Shown one piece after another: positions 34,925 to 47,949 of a DNA stretch of 64,000 bases. The DNA is taken from assembly GCA_964023205.1 (NCBI GenBank), contig OZ026838.1, forward strand, positions 33,197,843 through 33,261,842. The letters are read 5' to 3'. A program made the position numbers and the translations under genes. The stretch comes from Lutraria lutraria (Eukaryota > Mollusca > Bivalvia > Venerida > Mactridae). Under the pieces are notes generated by a model, which worked only from the letters and a program-made list of their open reading frames with translations, did no database searches and was not told where the DNA came from. Position 1 is the stretch's first letter. The number at the start of each line of letters is the position of its first letter.

Positions 34925-37320
34925 CAAGTTCAAGTTTCAAAGTTTATTTGGCATAAACATAATTGGTTGTTGCCAATCCATGTTATTTCATGGTAAAGCA
35001 CCTTGACATTACAATGAGAAAAGTATGAACATACATACAATATAAATGAACATAAGTCAAACCAAGAACATAATAAACATAAGTAAACATAGCTATTCCC
35101 AGTAAGTACATTATTATGAATAGTGTTAAGTATTTGAACAGTAGAGTATGTGAACAAAACAACAATTTATCTTATCACTTGTTATAACCATAGTAAAAAT
35201 ATAAATATAAAATTTAAACACAGGTTAGGTATAATATCATTAATTCGGTACTATATAAACGTGTTTGCAGACAATGTACAATGTTGTAGATTAAAACAAT
35301 TTATTGTTATAGGAATACCGCACAATATTATAAACTCATTCATCGATGTATATGTTGTAAATAAAAGAACATTTATGAAAATCAGCCCCTCAAGCAATTT
35401 GCTTGATAGATAAATTTAGCTACTTTATTTAGCATACTACTTTGTGAACTGTTTAAAAGGAGTTTTAACTTACTTAAATTTGGCCCATGACAGTAGTATT
35501 TAGGTAAATAGGTTAATCTTAATTGTCTGTAAAAAGGACATACTAACAGGAAATGGTAGTCATTTTCAATACAATTCATATTACAATTAGTACATAATCT
35601 TTCTATCAATTTGTCTGTGTCTCCCTTCTTCGATCAGTAAATTATGTGCAGAACATTGAAATCTTGATAGTGCAATTCTATGACAATCATTCTTAATACA
35701 ACTCAAATACTTTTCAAACTCAAAACAATTCTTAAATATACAATATGTTTCTAATTTACGTAATTCTCTAAGCTCAGAAAACCAATGCTGTAAATATTGA
35801 TCATAAATACTTCTAATTACACGTTGAATCTGCATATTAGATACATAATTATTATCCCACAAATAAGAAAATCCTAAGTCATCTAGTAGTTGTTTAATGC
35901 GTTTAGCCCATTTGTTAATGTACTCTCCGAATTCATCACGTTGATTAAAAAGTTTATAGACCAATGAGTCAGGAGTTTTCATAATTCTAAACCAGCACTT
36001 AATCAATCTAGTTCTACGAATAATATACATTGGAACTCGCCCGAGTTCCCCATAAATAGTGGCATTAGCTGTCTGTTGTCGGACATTCAGAATGTATTTG
36101 AGAAATTTAAGATGTATTCTTTCTATATCAGGAGCCTTATGAAAACCCCATATTTCGCAACCATAATTTAAAATTGATGAAACCATAGAGTCAAATAGCT
36201 TTATCTTATCAACAATTTCAAGAGCTAGAGTATCAAACAATGAATTAAGTGAAAAAAGAGCTTTCATAGCTTGCTTTGATAATGACTTCTGTGCTTGGTA
36301 ATAGCTACCGTTGGATGATAGTGTTACCCCAAGATACGCAAATTTAGTGACTAAGTCAAGCTTATGGTGATCATAATAAAAATCTATGTTTTCTGGCCTA
36401 TCACCCTTTTTACAAACCATAACAACAGTTTTATCAGTGTTTACTTTTATACCCCATTTGCTACTGTAAGCATGTAAGTTATCTAATAATATTTGCAAAC
36501 CCTTCTTTAGTATAAGACATCAGCACAGTATCATCAGCAAATAGAAGTAAAAACAACCATAATTCGTCTATATTAAATGAGTCAATAGTTCCATCATATA
36601 AAGCATGATACATATCATTCATAAAAAATAAAAATAATAATGGTGACAACGGTTCGCCTTGTTTAACTCCATTTAAACTGTCAAATTGTTTTGTTAATTT
36701 TCCATTCGCTCGTACACATGTTTTAACACTTTCATAAAATTAATTGTCAGCAACATTTTAACAAATTTGGTAGATACTCCACTCTGTAATAATTTGTACC
36801 AAATACCATTTCTATAGACAACATCGAAAGCTTTACGAAAATCAACAAATGCACAATATAGTTTTTTATTTTCTTGTGAAATTACTTTATCAATAATCGA
36901 AGTTAAAACAAAAAATACCATCACTGGTGCTTTTATCTTTACGAAAACCAAACTGAAAGTCATTTAGTAAATGATTATCTTCGGCCCATTTTCCGAGTAA
37001 GTCTTATATCTAGTAATGTTGAGAAAATGTTTGCAAAAATGCTACTTAGAGTAATACCTCTATAATTATTTACATTATTTACATCACCTTTCTTTGGCAC
37101 GGGAACAATAAAACCCTTAGTCCAGCTTTCTGGATATTTACAATATGACAACATATAATTAAATAATTTACATAGCAATGGTGCAATTACATTTTTACAT
37201 TCAAGAAACATTTCGGGAATTAAACAATCAATACCGCCGGATTTACCTCTTTTCAAAACTGATATTGACTTCAAATATATGCAATATAGCTTTCCAAGGG
37301 ACTGCATGGTACCTGAGTAA
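34925..37320 (-). mobile_element. Non-LTR retrotransposon (LINE), 5'-truncated and frame-broken
   Basis: Read from the right on the minus strand: a reverse transcriptase entry region with GKSGGIDCLIPEMF, PVPKKGDVNNVNNYRGI and FVDFRKAFDVV (36694-37385); then LFADDTVLMSYTKEG, the polymerase aspartate box (about 36510-36560); then 303 codons of thumb and C-terminal region (35587-36498) with KFAYLGVTLS and ILNYGCEIWGF; then CTNCNMNCIENDYHFLLVCP, a zinc-binding tail typical of LINE ORF2 (35382-35609). At least three frame changes separate the parts, so it cannot be active. The 5' part with endonuclease is missing. The 3' end is near 34925 (AACTTTGAAACTTGAACTTG on the minus strand). Clade not assigned. 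Confidence 0.85.
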
Positions 37321-37949
37321 ATATAGACTCGTATAATGTATACTAATACATGTATATATGTTTCGGTCATAATACTTGATATCATGTCGGATCAGTTTCA
37401 TTTGAAGTCCCGCTTTTCTTTTCACCACATCACAATAATAATACACTTATGGCAAAATTAACAAATTAATACATGTATGTATTTATTGAACAAATACATT
37501 ATGTACGTACGTCTTTTACGACAGTCTAACTACATGTATATGCGATATGAAAAAGACATATATTACAATATTCTATAGAACATTGTGTAACGACAGGGTC
37601 TTTCTAAATATACAAGAAATTATCCCACTGGATCAAGGTAAAAAGTATAATAAGTTTTGTTGTGATTATAAAGCTGAGTATATTGGTCCCAGTATAAATG
37701 TACGATTTAATGCAGGAACTTAAAATTTATAATTTGAATTGCCGCTGTAAATAAATATAATATGTAGTACGTATAATCATGCATGCTGTTTGATGATGAA
37801 TGTGGCTTTCAATAAAATAAATGTATAGAACATCTTTGACATTATGTTACACGTTCAAATTCTATACAGAGTTTGTGCTTATGTTGGAACGATTTCCGCG
37901 AATGACGTTTAATGTGTAGCTTCATAATAGAAATTCTTGTAACACCAAT

Positions 37950-37985
37950 CAAGGACTTATATACATACATGTATATAAGTCCTTG
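37950..37985. mobile_element. 36-bp palindromic micro-element, locus 2
   Basis: CAAGGACTTATATACATAC at the left edge and GTATATAAGTCCTTG at the right edge, nearly perfect palindrome over 36 bp. Flanks (ACCAAT / CCATCAA) do not give an exact 7-bp duplication, so insertion is inferred from the matching length and ends. Confidence 0.6.
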
Positions 37986-38769
37986 CCATCAAAGAATATC
38001 AAATTATATGACCCATTTGACGACGAAAAACCAAGAGCATCGACTTTCTCTCAGAGTATTTCTCCCGGTTGAATTGAATTGTATATAGTTTCAATTAATC
38101 ATTACTTCTTGTGAAAATTGCATCAAGTAAAACAAGCGGATAAGTTGTTCTTACAAAAGAAAGAAATGGTTCACAATGAACTGGTTCGCACGGTGTGGAT
38201 AAAAACACTATGCATTCAAAGTAGTCAGAGCAGATTTATACAGGTAAAAGAATTCTTTGTACAGGTGTGTTAGAAAACGGTAAAAACATCGCTGATAATT
38301 AATTATGAAGCTCTTAACTGGTTCCCGTTGACTATGTCTGTACAAAGCCCAGCAACATGGAACGGGGAAAGTTTACCAAAGCTCTCGGTTAGTCTAGTTC
38401 CCGATTTTGCTGATTACAAAGCAAAGGTCCCATTAACGTAGTGGTAGGGGAAGGGACTCTAGACTAATTCTCGGTATATATAGCGGACAATGTACGGATA
38501 GACTGGACTTTAACCTTTGTGATATTCAAGCGTCTGCTTACGGGGAAGATGCCTGTAGCCAAACTTTTTATCTCAAGTTAATTCATTAATAATCGTTTCT
38601 GTGTGTGAAATATAAACTTTTTTTCAAGAAATGAGCTCACTGCTAAAAAAGCTTATAATTTCATAGACTGAAAAGCAATCGTGTCTATTTCTGACTTTTC
38701 CGTCTAATGTTTACATTTGGATTGCAAACATATTAATCATAAGCGTTTGTGCACACGGATCAGAACAGA

Positions 38770-41700
38770 ATGGAGGCGTCTGCGATGGAAACAATATGCA
38801 ACATATTAAGTCTAACTGTTGTTGGACTGTGTATAATTATGAAGGTACCTCAGATATGGTCAGCATTTAAAGCAGGTGACACAAAAGGAATCAGTCTTGG
38901 AAGTGTTTTGTTGGAACAATGCGGGTAAGAACTTCTGGTTTTGATAATAGGCTTGCTTCAGCCTTCAGTTGACATAGTCATAGGCGCTTAATTCCATCAA
39001 AGACTTATAAATATATGTATGTATAGGTCTTTGATTCCATCAAGGACTAATGTACATACATGGATTCGCAACTTCCGTATTAACAGTTAAAAGTAATCAA
39101 ATCCCGCAGTAATAACAAATTAACATGTGAATCAACGGGATTTCATGCTCTTGTTTACAAAAGCGAAAATATCCGTGATGATCCGTATGTTAATAACAGC
39201 GAAAATATCCGTGGTATTCCAAATGTTTAATCTCGGAAACGAAAGGATTATAATAGATGTCCGCCATCTTTGACTGATGCCTTTTTCAATGCTTATACTT
39301 AGACTTCGTGGATTATAAATGTATCTCAATATCTTTAAGGAATTTGTTGCATCCTTTACCAATTTCCTGTGCCCTATTGCCAGAGTTTTTTTAGTATAAT
39401 TAAGTTCGTAAACACCCGATTACAGCTGTCAGACTTTGCCGAGTATATAGCAATGCATTGTGGGATCGCCTGACGATATTGTTTGAGCTATTTTTAGCAG
39501 TTGCGAATCCATGTATGTATATAAGTCCTTGATTCCATGTTTTTCCCCTTAGTTATAGACATTATTTTTTTAAAATTAAACCTGTCAAACAACACAAATT
39601 GTCAAAAGAAAAATCTTCAATTATTTCTGCTATTTAGCATATAAAAACATCATGGTTAGTCACTCGCCATCTTTTCAATTGACGGAAGTCACAATATCTG
39701 GGATAGACTGGTCACAAATAAGTGTTGGTCCAGGCTTTCCTTCTAAAATGCTTCCCATTTCGGGAACCTAGTTCTCGTTGTAGTGCACCAAGTTTAGCCG
39801 TTTTTTACAGCTTTTAGAAGGAAAGCTTATTCGCTACCAGCAACTAACAATTTCTACAGCCAATACAACATGTCTATACCTAGCCAATGTCAAAAGAGGG
39901 TGGAGCTTACACTGGTTATTTTTTTAACGGATTGGCTGATCATTACAGATCCTTGTCACAATTTTCATGTGATGAAAGTATTTACTAGGACTTAAATACA
40001 TAAATGGATTCGCAACTGCTAAATATAGCTCAAACGCTATCGAGCGATGATCCCACAATCCATTGCAATACTTGACTATTGCCGACAGCTGTAATCGGGT
40101 ATATACTTGAACACTCTGGCAATTGGGCACAGGAAATTGGTTGGGATGCAACAAACTTCATAAAGATACACTAGTACACACCAGCTGTAAGCATATATAT
40201 GCATTGAAAAAAAGGCATCAATACAGCAATTCAAATTCCAACATGGCCGACATTTAGTATTATATTAGACATTCGGATAATCACATATATTATCGCTGTT
40301 GTAAACTTTCGGATCTTCATGGCTATTTTTGCTGTTGTAAACATGACCATGAAATCCCATTGATTCACACATCGCTTCCACAGGAGTTGATTTCTTCTAA
40401 CTGTAAATACGGAAGTTGCAAATCCATGTATGTATACAGTATATAAGTCTTTGGTATTTAGAAGTAATCCTTGATCATGTTCCTTAAACTTCCTTAAAAA
40501 GTTAATTTTAATTTATATGTCCATTCTGATTAACTATTAATGTGCATTTAACTTATCTTTTTTCTTTATCTAGGTACTCCATCATGCTGTCCTACAGTTT
40601 TGCTATGGAATATCCTGTTGCAAATTATTTAGAAACTGCTTTCTTACTTATACAAAGTAAGTAGCTTGTTAAACTATTGCATATACACATTTTTCTGTTA
40701 ATTTGGATGCATGATCAAATTTCATTAATTACTAATGTTTTACCAAGATTTTGTCATTTAAGAATTAATTTACAATTGGTATTTTTAACACAAGCTGTTG
40801 TATTTTATACATTTCAGATTTTTTCCTGATTGGATATATCATCCATACACGAGACATGCTTTCTCCAAAAGTGTTCATTTCATTTGTTCTGTATCCTTTC
40901 ACAAGCCTACAAACTGATTCCAATGCATAATCCATTTGATATTCATGACAACAATGAAAATAAGATAACAAAAAAAGATATTTTGACTGTATATTATTAT
41001 AGTAACACTGGTGTTATTTAGCTGATGTGTCTACATACATGTTATTTGTAGTTATTCAACAGGTTTGCAAATGTACCAAAGTTCAGCACTTTAAGAAATG
41101 GTCAGTCAAGGTTTTTCTCGTATATAGAAAATGCTTTGCAAGTGGCTGAAAGTCATTCACAACCAAAGAAAGCTGAAATAAAATCATAATTTTTTTATAA
41201 TCAGTCACATTCAGTATAAAATTCAACTTTCCTTAATGCTGATGACAGATATATGATTGTATATTTGTCCATAGCAAATAAATTTCTACCAGATGTAATC
41301 ATGAAAACAGTTATAGTAAGTATGTAACCATCAGAATCTCTATGCTGCATCTTGTATGTCTCTATATCTGTACAAGCAACATAATTCATTATGGTTTTAA
41401 TATGCACGGCAGAAGTCGTCAACTTAGTGGGTTGTATTCATTGGTGTTATTTCTGTTGCAAAAAACATCAATGTGTAGACTGGAAATCACAATCACCTTG
41501 ATAATCATTTTATATCATTTACCTTAAAGCTTATCAATTCTTAAATAAGAATATAATAAAATTATCAAAATGTCAATATCTGACAGGACTTGTCTAGTGA
41601 AAGAAACTCTGATCTCAGATTGTCTTTCTTAAGCTATTATTTTATTATCAATATTTTTCAGGGTTTTAATACACCGCTTAGTGTATCTAGCAAGCTGACA

Positions 41701-42824
41701 CAAATCTTAGATTTATATAAGAGTAAAGATCCTGGTCGACTTAGTGCCAAAACCTGGAGTATAGCAGGATATGGTTGTTATGGTAATATCATACTAAGTA
41801 TTTCTATTTTATAAACTTGCATAATTTGATTTTATTCAACCGATACACTCAGCTTGTGCAATTTTTTTGTTGGTCAAAATTAATCACATTTTGTGTTTGC
41901 TTAAATTCCTTTTGGGGATTTGGCCATGTTAATTAATTTAAGGATAGCATCGTGGCTTAAAATGTACACAAATTTTATAGTCAACTGCATGAATACCTAA
42001 TTATATATTCATGTACTATTTATTACCAGTAATTGCTTCCTTAAAATGTATCGAAGTCATTTATCTATTGATACGATTCATTAGAAGCAGCTATTGGTGT
42101 TAATGTTCAAACATGTATCCCTAAAAGACATAGTGTGCAATACGTTAAATGCATGTAAATTTATCTACTGCATTGTGCTGTTTTCAAGATGACAATTTCT
42201 TCCAAACAAAATATGCAAACTGGCCATTGGAAAAAAGCACACAAAAAAAACATAATATTGTTTTGTTCACTTCACATTGGACCCGCTTCCGTGGTTGAGT
42301 AGTTAAGGTCGCTGACTTCAAATCACTGTTACCTCTCACTGACAGAGGGCCATGGGTTGGAGCCCTGCTACTGGCCATGTCTCTTTATATGAGAAAATAG
42401 GCAGATGCTTACGGAGGATAGGAGTCTAGTACTTGTTCTTCCCAGGAACGATGGTTAGATGGAACTGTCCGCCTTATATGACTCTGACTGTTGAAAAGGG
42501 GCGTAAAACTCAAATAAATAAACAAACAAACAAATGACATCACATTGATTAATACTACAAATATACCTTAAGATGAACATTCATGTGTTAGAAACTTATT
42601 AAAATAAAATATCTGTCAAATATTTTCTTGAACTTGTAATTCCAGTTTCCAGTCATATTCACTTTGTTTTTCATTCATCTTTTTCAGTAAGAATATTGAC
42701 CAACGTTATATTGACAGGAGACCCCTTCATTATATTTGGCTTTTCATGTGGTGCCTTTCTGAATACTGTGATGGTTGTCATGATTTTGTATTACGCACAA
42801 CAGAAAAGGACAAAATTGTTTTAA
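38770..42824 (+). CDS. SLC66A3: PQ-loop transporter family protein, SLC66A3 (PQLC3)-like
   Basis: Six exons: 38770-38924, 40574-40656, 40818-40890, 41249-41315, 41662-41782 and 42688-42824. All phases close and the product is 211 aa, close to the ~200 aa of vertebrate SLC66A3. Exon 1 has the first PQ motif (MKVPQIW, Pro27-Gln28) and KGISLGSVLLEQCG. Exon 2 has YPVANYLETAFLLIQ. Exon 5 has SKLTQILDLYKSKDPGRLS, the degenerate second PQ loop, and AKTWSIAGYGCYG. Exon 6 has VRILTNVILTGDP and a final membrane helix. It is a multi-pass membrane protein (about seven helices) of the MtN3/PQ-loop clan; the substrate is unknown. Exon 3 ends on a weak donor (GTATCC) and exon 4 was placed by phase and hydrophobic pattern. 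Intron 1 carries two related MITEs. Confidence 0.9.
38998..39033. mobile_element. 36-bp palindromic micro-element, locus 3
   Basis: CAAAGACTTATAAATATATG at the left and GTATAGGTCTTTG at the right. ATTCCAT flanks both sides (38991-38997 and 39034-39040). The right flank is also the left flank of the larger element that follows. Confidence 0.75.
39041..39531 (+). mobile_element. 491-bp MITE, orientation 1
   Basis: Left end CAAGGACTAATGTACATACA then TGGATTCGCAACTTCC; right end AGCAGTTGCGAATCCATG then TATATAAGTCCTTG. ATTCCAT precedes (39034-39040) and follows (39532-39538). No coding capacity. Located in SLC66A3 intron 1. Confidence 0.8.
39985..40453 (-). mobile_element. 469-bp MITE, opposite orientation
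   Basis: Left end CTAGGACTTAAATACATAAA then TGGATTCGCAACTGC; right end ATACGGAAGTTGCAAATCC then AAGTCTTTG. GTATTTA flanks both sides (39978-39984 and 40454-40460). The interior (for example AGCTCAAACG..ATCGAGCGATGATCCCAC) is the reverse complement of the 491-bp element. Same intron. Confidence 0.8.
42275..42540 (+). repeat. tRNA-derived SINE with (CAAA)n tail
   Basis: Head CCGTGGTTGAGTAGTTAAGG and GGGTTGGAGCCCTGC. Body GAAAATAGGCAGATGCTTAC, CTTCCCAGGAACGATGG and GACTCTGACTGTTGAAAAGG. Tail AAATAAACAAACAAACAAA. In the last intron of SLC66A3, same strand. Confidence 0.8.
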
Positions 42825-45800
42825 TTACAAAACTTTTTTATTGAATTTTAAGATAACACTCATTTTATGCTTTATTTACATATAACTCATGTAAACATCT
42901 TCAGACATTGTTTTAACAAGATTTTTACTTTGTGTACTGGTTATACACTGAAAAAAAAGATGCCAAATTTATACTGTTAAACTTTACAAGCTCTCTACTT
43001 TTAAACTCATTCTGTAGTGTCCTGACAGTGATTTTTTTCCAAAATTTTCTCACTACCCATGCCCATCAAAAGGGGAAATTTAGCACAACAAATTTCAAAA
43101 TTATTTCTATGGAATATGTGATTATTTAGTTGTTTAAATCATAAATATGAACATTACTACACTGTAGATGGTGATAAACCTGTTGTATTTTTCTTCTTTT
43201 TACCTGATCATGTGGAAAACACTTATTGTTAGGGGAAAATTCTGGCCATTTTAGGGGAAAAATGAAGGAAATTTTACTAGGGGAAACTGCCCATATTCGG
43301 CAGTAAATATAGCGAAAAAAATCACTGTCTGATTAAGTGTGATGTAGATCAGAAATTGTCATGTGTTTATTTTTTTGTGATATATTATTTTGTTAAAGAT
43401 AGAATTACATGTACTTAAAAAGGACACAAGTGAACTACATGTATGTATAACATTTCAAAATCATGTTCGTTATTGTATTGATTAAGTCAATAAATTATAC
43501 TATCAGTTGAAACAGTATTTGCTGGAGGTAGTATCTTGTAAACTGTGTGTATTTATCAGATAAATTATGTATTAGAATCAGTTATTTACATATTTGGCAA
43601 ATATTCATTGAATAACTTACGCTTTTACACCAGATATACCATAGTTTCTATTAAATCAATTCTTAGGTACAGTATTTGAATGATACATGTGTTGATGAAT
43701 TTGTGATCACTTTTACACAGATATTTGGAGACTGTGTAAGTGTTGGTAGGCTATTGCTAAAAGTAATAGGAAGCTAATTTGGTCCATCAGAAACAATTCT
43801 TAAATTGTTAAACTAATGTAAAATTTCTACATTAGATATTTCAACCTTTGTAAATATAGAATAACATTCGATGACATGAAGTTCACTTAGCTAAAAAGAC
43901 TATTTACGGAATCAGTAAAAACTGATGTTTGAATGAATTACATACATTGCTTTCTGAAGAACTAGTATGGTAGACACTTCAAAGTCTGACTGCTGCTTTA
44001 TTTCATGCCTTTGATATGTGTTATTCTTCATATATAACTTTTTTTATCTCAGGAAATTCAGTTGCGTTACCTCATGTATTTTGTATAGACCTTGCATGGA
44101 AACAAAATTGAATTTCAGTTTCCTTTTCATATTTGTGTACATACAACAAAGACAACAATGTTAACTAGTACATTTTTTATTTCAGAAGCATGTTTAAAAT
44201 GTCTATTACTCTACATAATTGGGGAAGTCAGTAAATAAAACTATTTTCAATACAACTGCATTCATTTTTTACCTAAAAATGCTTCAGTATAGTATTTGAT
44301 ACACATGGATTCTGATTTCATACAAACACTGCAACTCTACACACTGGTGCATAATGAAGTACACCAACTCATTTAAAGACATGTATCACAGTATTAACTT
44401 GATTCATGACCCAATAATCTGATACTTCAGCCATTTTCATGTTATCCATAAAACAACTTAATAACAATAATATATTGAAATATGGTTGAACACGAAGTAT
44501 TTGAAACTTTTACTAATCACTCATTGAATGTGGATAATAAGAAACAATTCTTGTTACTAATGAATACATTAATTAATTTGCAATGATTTTCACAGTAAGA
44601 AATCTATAACAGACAAAAAAGTAGATAAAATAACTATCAAGATATTTTTATTCACTTGAAATATATATCTAATATAAAAACTACACATATTAATAAGAAA
44701 TGGTAAAATCAAATCTGAGGGCCTCTAAAACATTGGTTTTGTATAAATGTTAAAACATGTATAACTTGTTTCAATTTAAAGTGGAATTTAGGTAAAATGA
44801 AACTAAAAGAAAATTGAACTAAAGAGCAAGCTAAAGATAATTGCTTTCTATGATGATGGGCATAATTATTCACAAAGATACAACACATTCATTATTATAA
44901 GTATGTTGTCTTTCAAGGCAAAGTTGAAACTGATTTTTAACAGAATACAGCACAAGATCACAGACATACACTGGTAAAATACTGCAATTCACTAAAACAA
45001 AAACATTGGGCCAATAATTAGATAATAAAATGTTATTGCTATCAGAAAATATACCACTTACTATTCTGATAAAAAATATCATCTTAGTTATATTAAGATT
45101 AAATTTATATTAAAACTAAAAGAAATTATGGTGTTAAAAGGACTTTTTCCCACATTATTGTAAATTAAGATCATTTACCAACAGGGTATCGATTTATATA
45201 TTAGCTGTCTAATGAAGGTAATTTTGGTTTAAACAATCTTCAAGTTGATTAACATCTCAAACGAATTCTCGGTGCATCTGAAAATTGAATGTGGGCAACA
45301 ATAATTAGACTAATCAGACAAGACTCCTCATTATCAATCATTGCCATAATGTACATGCTTGTAAAAACAGTCCATCAGATTTTTATACCAAGTTTAATAG
45401 GTTTTCAAAATTACAAGTAGCAACCTGTAACGATTAGAAATCTTTAGTCGAACTAAACACTAAGGATTTATTGAAGTAGATTACATTTTATTTTTCTTAA
45501 GCATATTTTGATCAATTCATCTTTATTGAGACAGTTTTTTGAGAGAATTCCATTTATATATACATATATTTTATTTGACAGATGCTAGCACATACAGAAA
45601 GTGTAAACATATATGAATTTGTACAATCCGCATACATTATTTTATACATACAGTTTAACAGTATTCCATATTGAATTGGACAAAGAAAGCATGCATTATT
45701 GAACATGTATAGTATATATTCAATCAATAAAACTTTATCTGTTAAGCATTGGTGTTAATAACATTTAATCATTAGTAGGCCAACATTTATGACATACTTA

Positions 45801-47949
45801 AAAGTGATTTTCAACAGAATTGAACTATTTTATATACAGGTAGCATACCAATAACATTTATTTTACTTCAAATTGTAAACACGATATTTTGCTAGCAAAA
45901 CCAGAAAAAATCATCACCACATAAACAGTGAAAAAAGTCAGTACAATAAATCTGCATTTTCTTAAACATTTTAACACTACCAAAACCCCTAGCAAGCGGG
46001 AATGTAAATATTTTATGTACAAACTTGTTAATAATATGTAAATATTTGTAAATTATACTGCATTTAACATAAATAGCAGTTATACTCTGTACAAAGTTGT
46101 TTTGGGGCAGTACATACTGCAATAAAGTTTAGGCCCTAATCATTTTCACAAATAACTTCTGAAACATCAAACCATATAAGCAGCATCTACAATGTGTGAA
46201 CTTGAAAACAATGTTTCATTGTTAAAACAATCCCAAGTTAAGTATAAACGATATAATTCATATTTAGATCAAATAATGCAAAAATATATTTCAATGTACC
46301 TGAGAGTTTTAAGGCAAACCGACAAATATGGATATCTAAATATAAAGGGAATGGTTAGAGAAATTAAGTTCACACTAGACAAAATTCCTATTTGGTCACT
46401 TTTTCTAGAAGACATCAAACTAATGATCAGGAAAAAACTTTACTAATCAAAAAGTTCCATGCTAAAATACAATTATCACCTGTCCACACACACACACAAA
46501 ACTTCTACTTATTTATTCAAGTAATTCATGTCTGAGGTTAAAACTGAGTGAACAATTAGAAAATTTATCCAGTGTGATAAGTGTAATTCTAAATCCACAC
46601 ATGGTAAATATTGCCTGTATATATCACAGACTTAAACTTCTTGCACGATGTCTACATAATTATACTGTACAAAAAAAAACACATAGAAATTACAGGAATA
46701 AACAATCCATATAACATTTTAAAATAAATAAAAACAATATCATAGTAAAAATCAATCTACTAAACATGTGACAAAATATATGAGGATGCTATGTTACAAA
46801 ATGTATAGATTTATATGTATATATATATGACTAAAACAGCAATCATGAGTCCTCATTATGTGTGCAAGAAACATTAATAAGTGTATATTAAAACAAACAC
46901 AATTCTTGATACACCATGTTTCATTTCAATACGCAGATAAGGTATCGAACATCCTAGTAATTATCGAAAAATCAATATACTCAAATGGTGGACAATATCA
47001 GATTTCTTTAAAATACAATCATGTGGCAACAGTGACCATAACATAACTAAATGTAATAAATGATGGTTGATGTAAAGATAGCATTCAGTGATTTTATTTC
47101 ATACCAAGCAGGATAAGTACATTCAAAATGCAATCAAACACTTAGACTAACAGGTCTGTTTTAAGTCTAGTGCACCTAAACTACTTCTTTTAGTAGTACT
47201 TTCAGTCAACATGAATGTGATATTAGAATCAAAGACTTGGATACAATAAACTAAATGCAAACATAGGATGAGTCACTAAATTGAAAATTCTTAATGAAAG
47301 TGGTTGTAAAAGGTGCCAAAAAATTAAAACAAAACAAATATGAAGCATTCTGCAAACATTTCAATGATGGAATACAATTAAATGAATTCAAAAACCAAAC
47401 AGATGCAAATGTAATTTAAATGGTACATCTTTTAGCCATCTTCAAATACTGAAAAATCAATGTAAGCATGTACTGATAGTAGATCGTTATGTGTGATAAC
47501 CAGCTCAAGCTTCTACCTTTGTATACAGACCAATTAAAAATTATTTTATCATGCTTAAATTGTTCAATGTTCATTCATTAAGAAATAATTAATGGCAATA
47601 CAATTGTCATCTTTATAAAACTTGAAATTAAAAATGCATTTTATTTCTCTAAAATTGTATAATAATATATTTTTGCCATTAAAATGCCATAAAAATATCA
47701 TAAATAAAAACAAGAAATAAAATGCTGGGTATAAAATTCTTCAAAACTTTGGCTAAAACCAATTTATTGTAGACTAGAATTCATTTCTAATTTTATCATG
47801 ATTTTATACAGACACATTAAAAAACAATCAAAATCAGTCCTGATGATGCTCTGCATAGTATAAAAGATCCTCATCACAGTTTTTTTCATAAATCCACATA
47901 ACACATCAAATGTCACCATGACAGTCAAGGTCACCGTATCAACGAAGCC
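42825..47949. other. Convergent 3' regions of SLC66A3 and CDC14
   Basis: No protein-coding exon could be supported in this 5.1-kb AT-rich stretch between two converging genes. It should hold the 3' UTRs of both. Several AATAAA hexamers occur on each strand (for example plus strand at about 44234 and 45727), too many to choose one. Short open frames here (44870, 45892, 46192, 46858) look random. Confidence 0.5.

Noticed and set aside
40830..41021. 63-codon plus-strand frame running past the SLC66A3 exon 3 donor
   Set aside because: It is in a different frame from the SLC66A3 exon, which closes in phase with exons 2 and 4.
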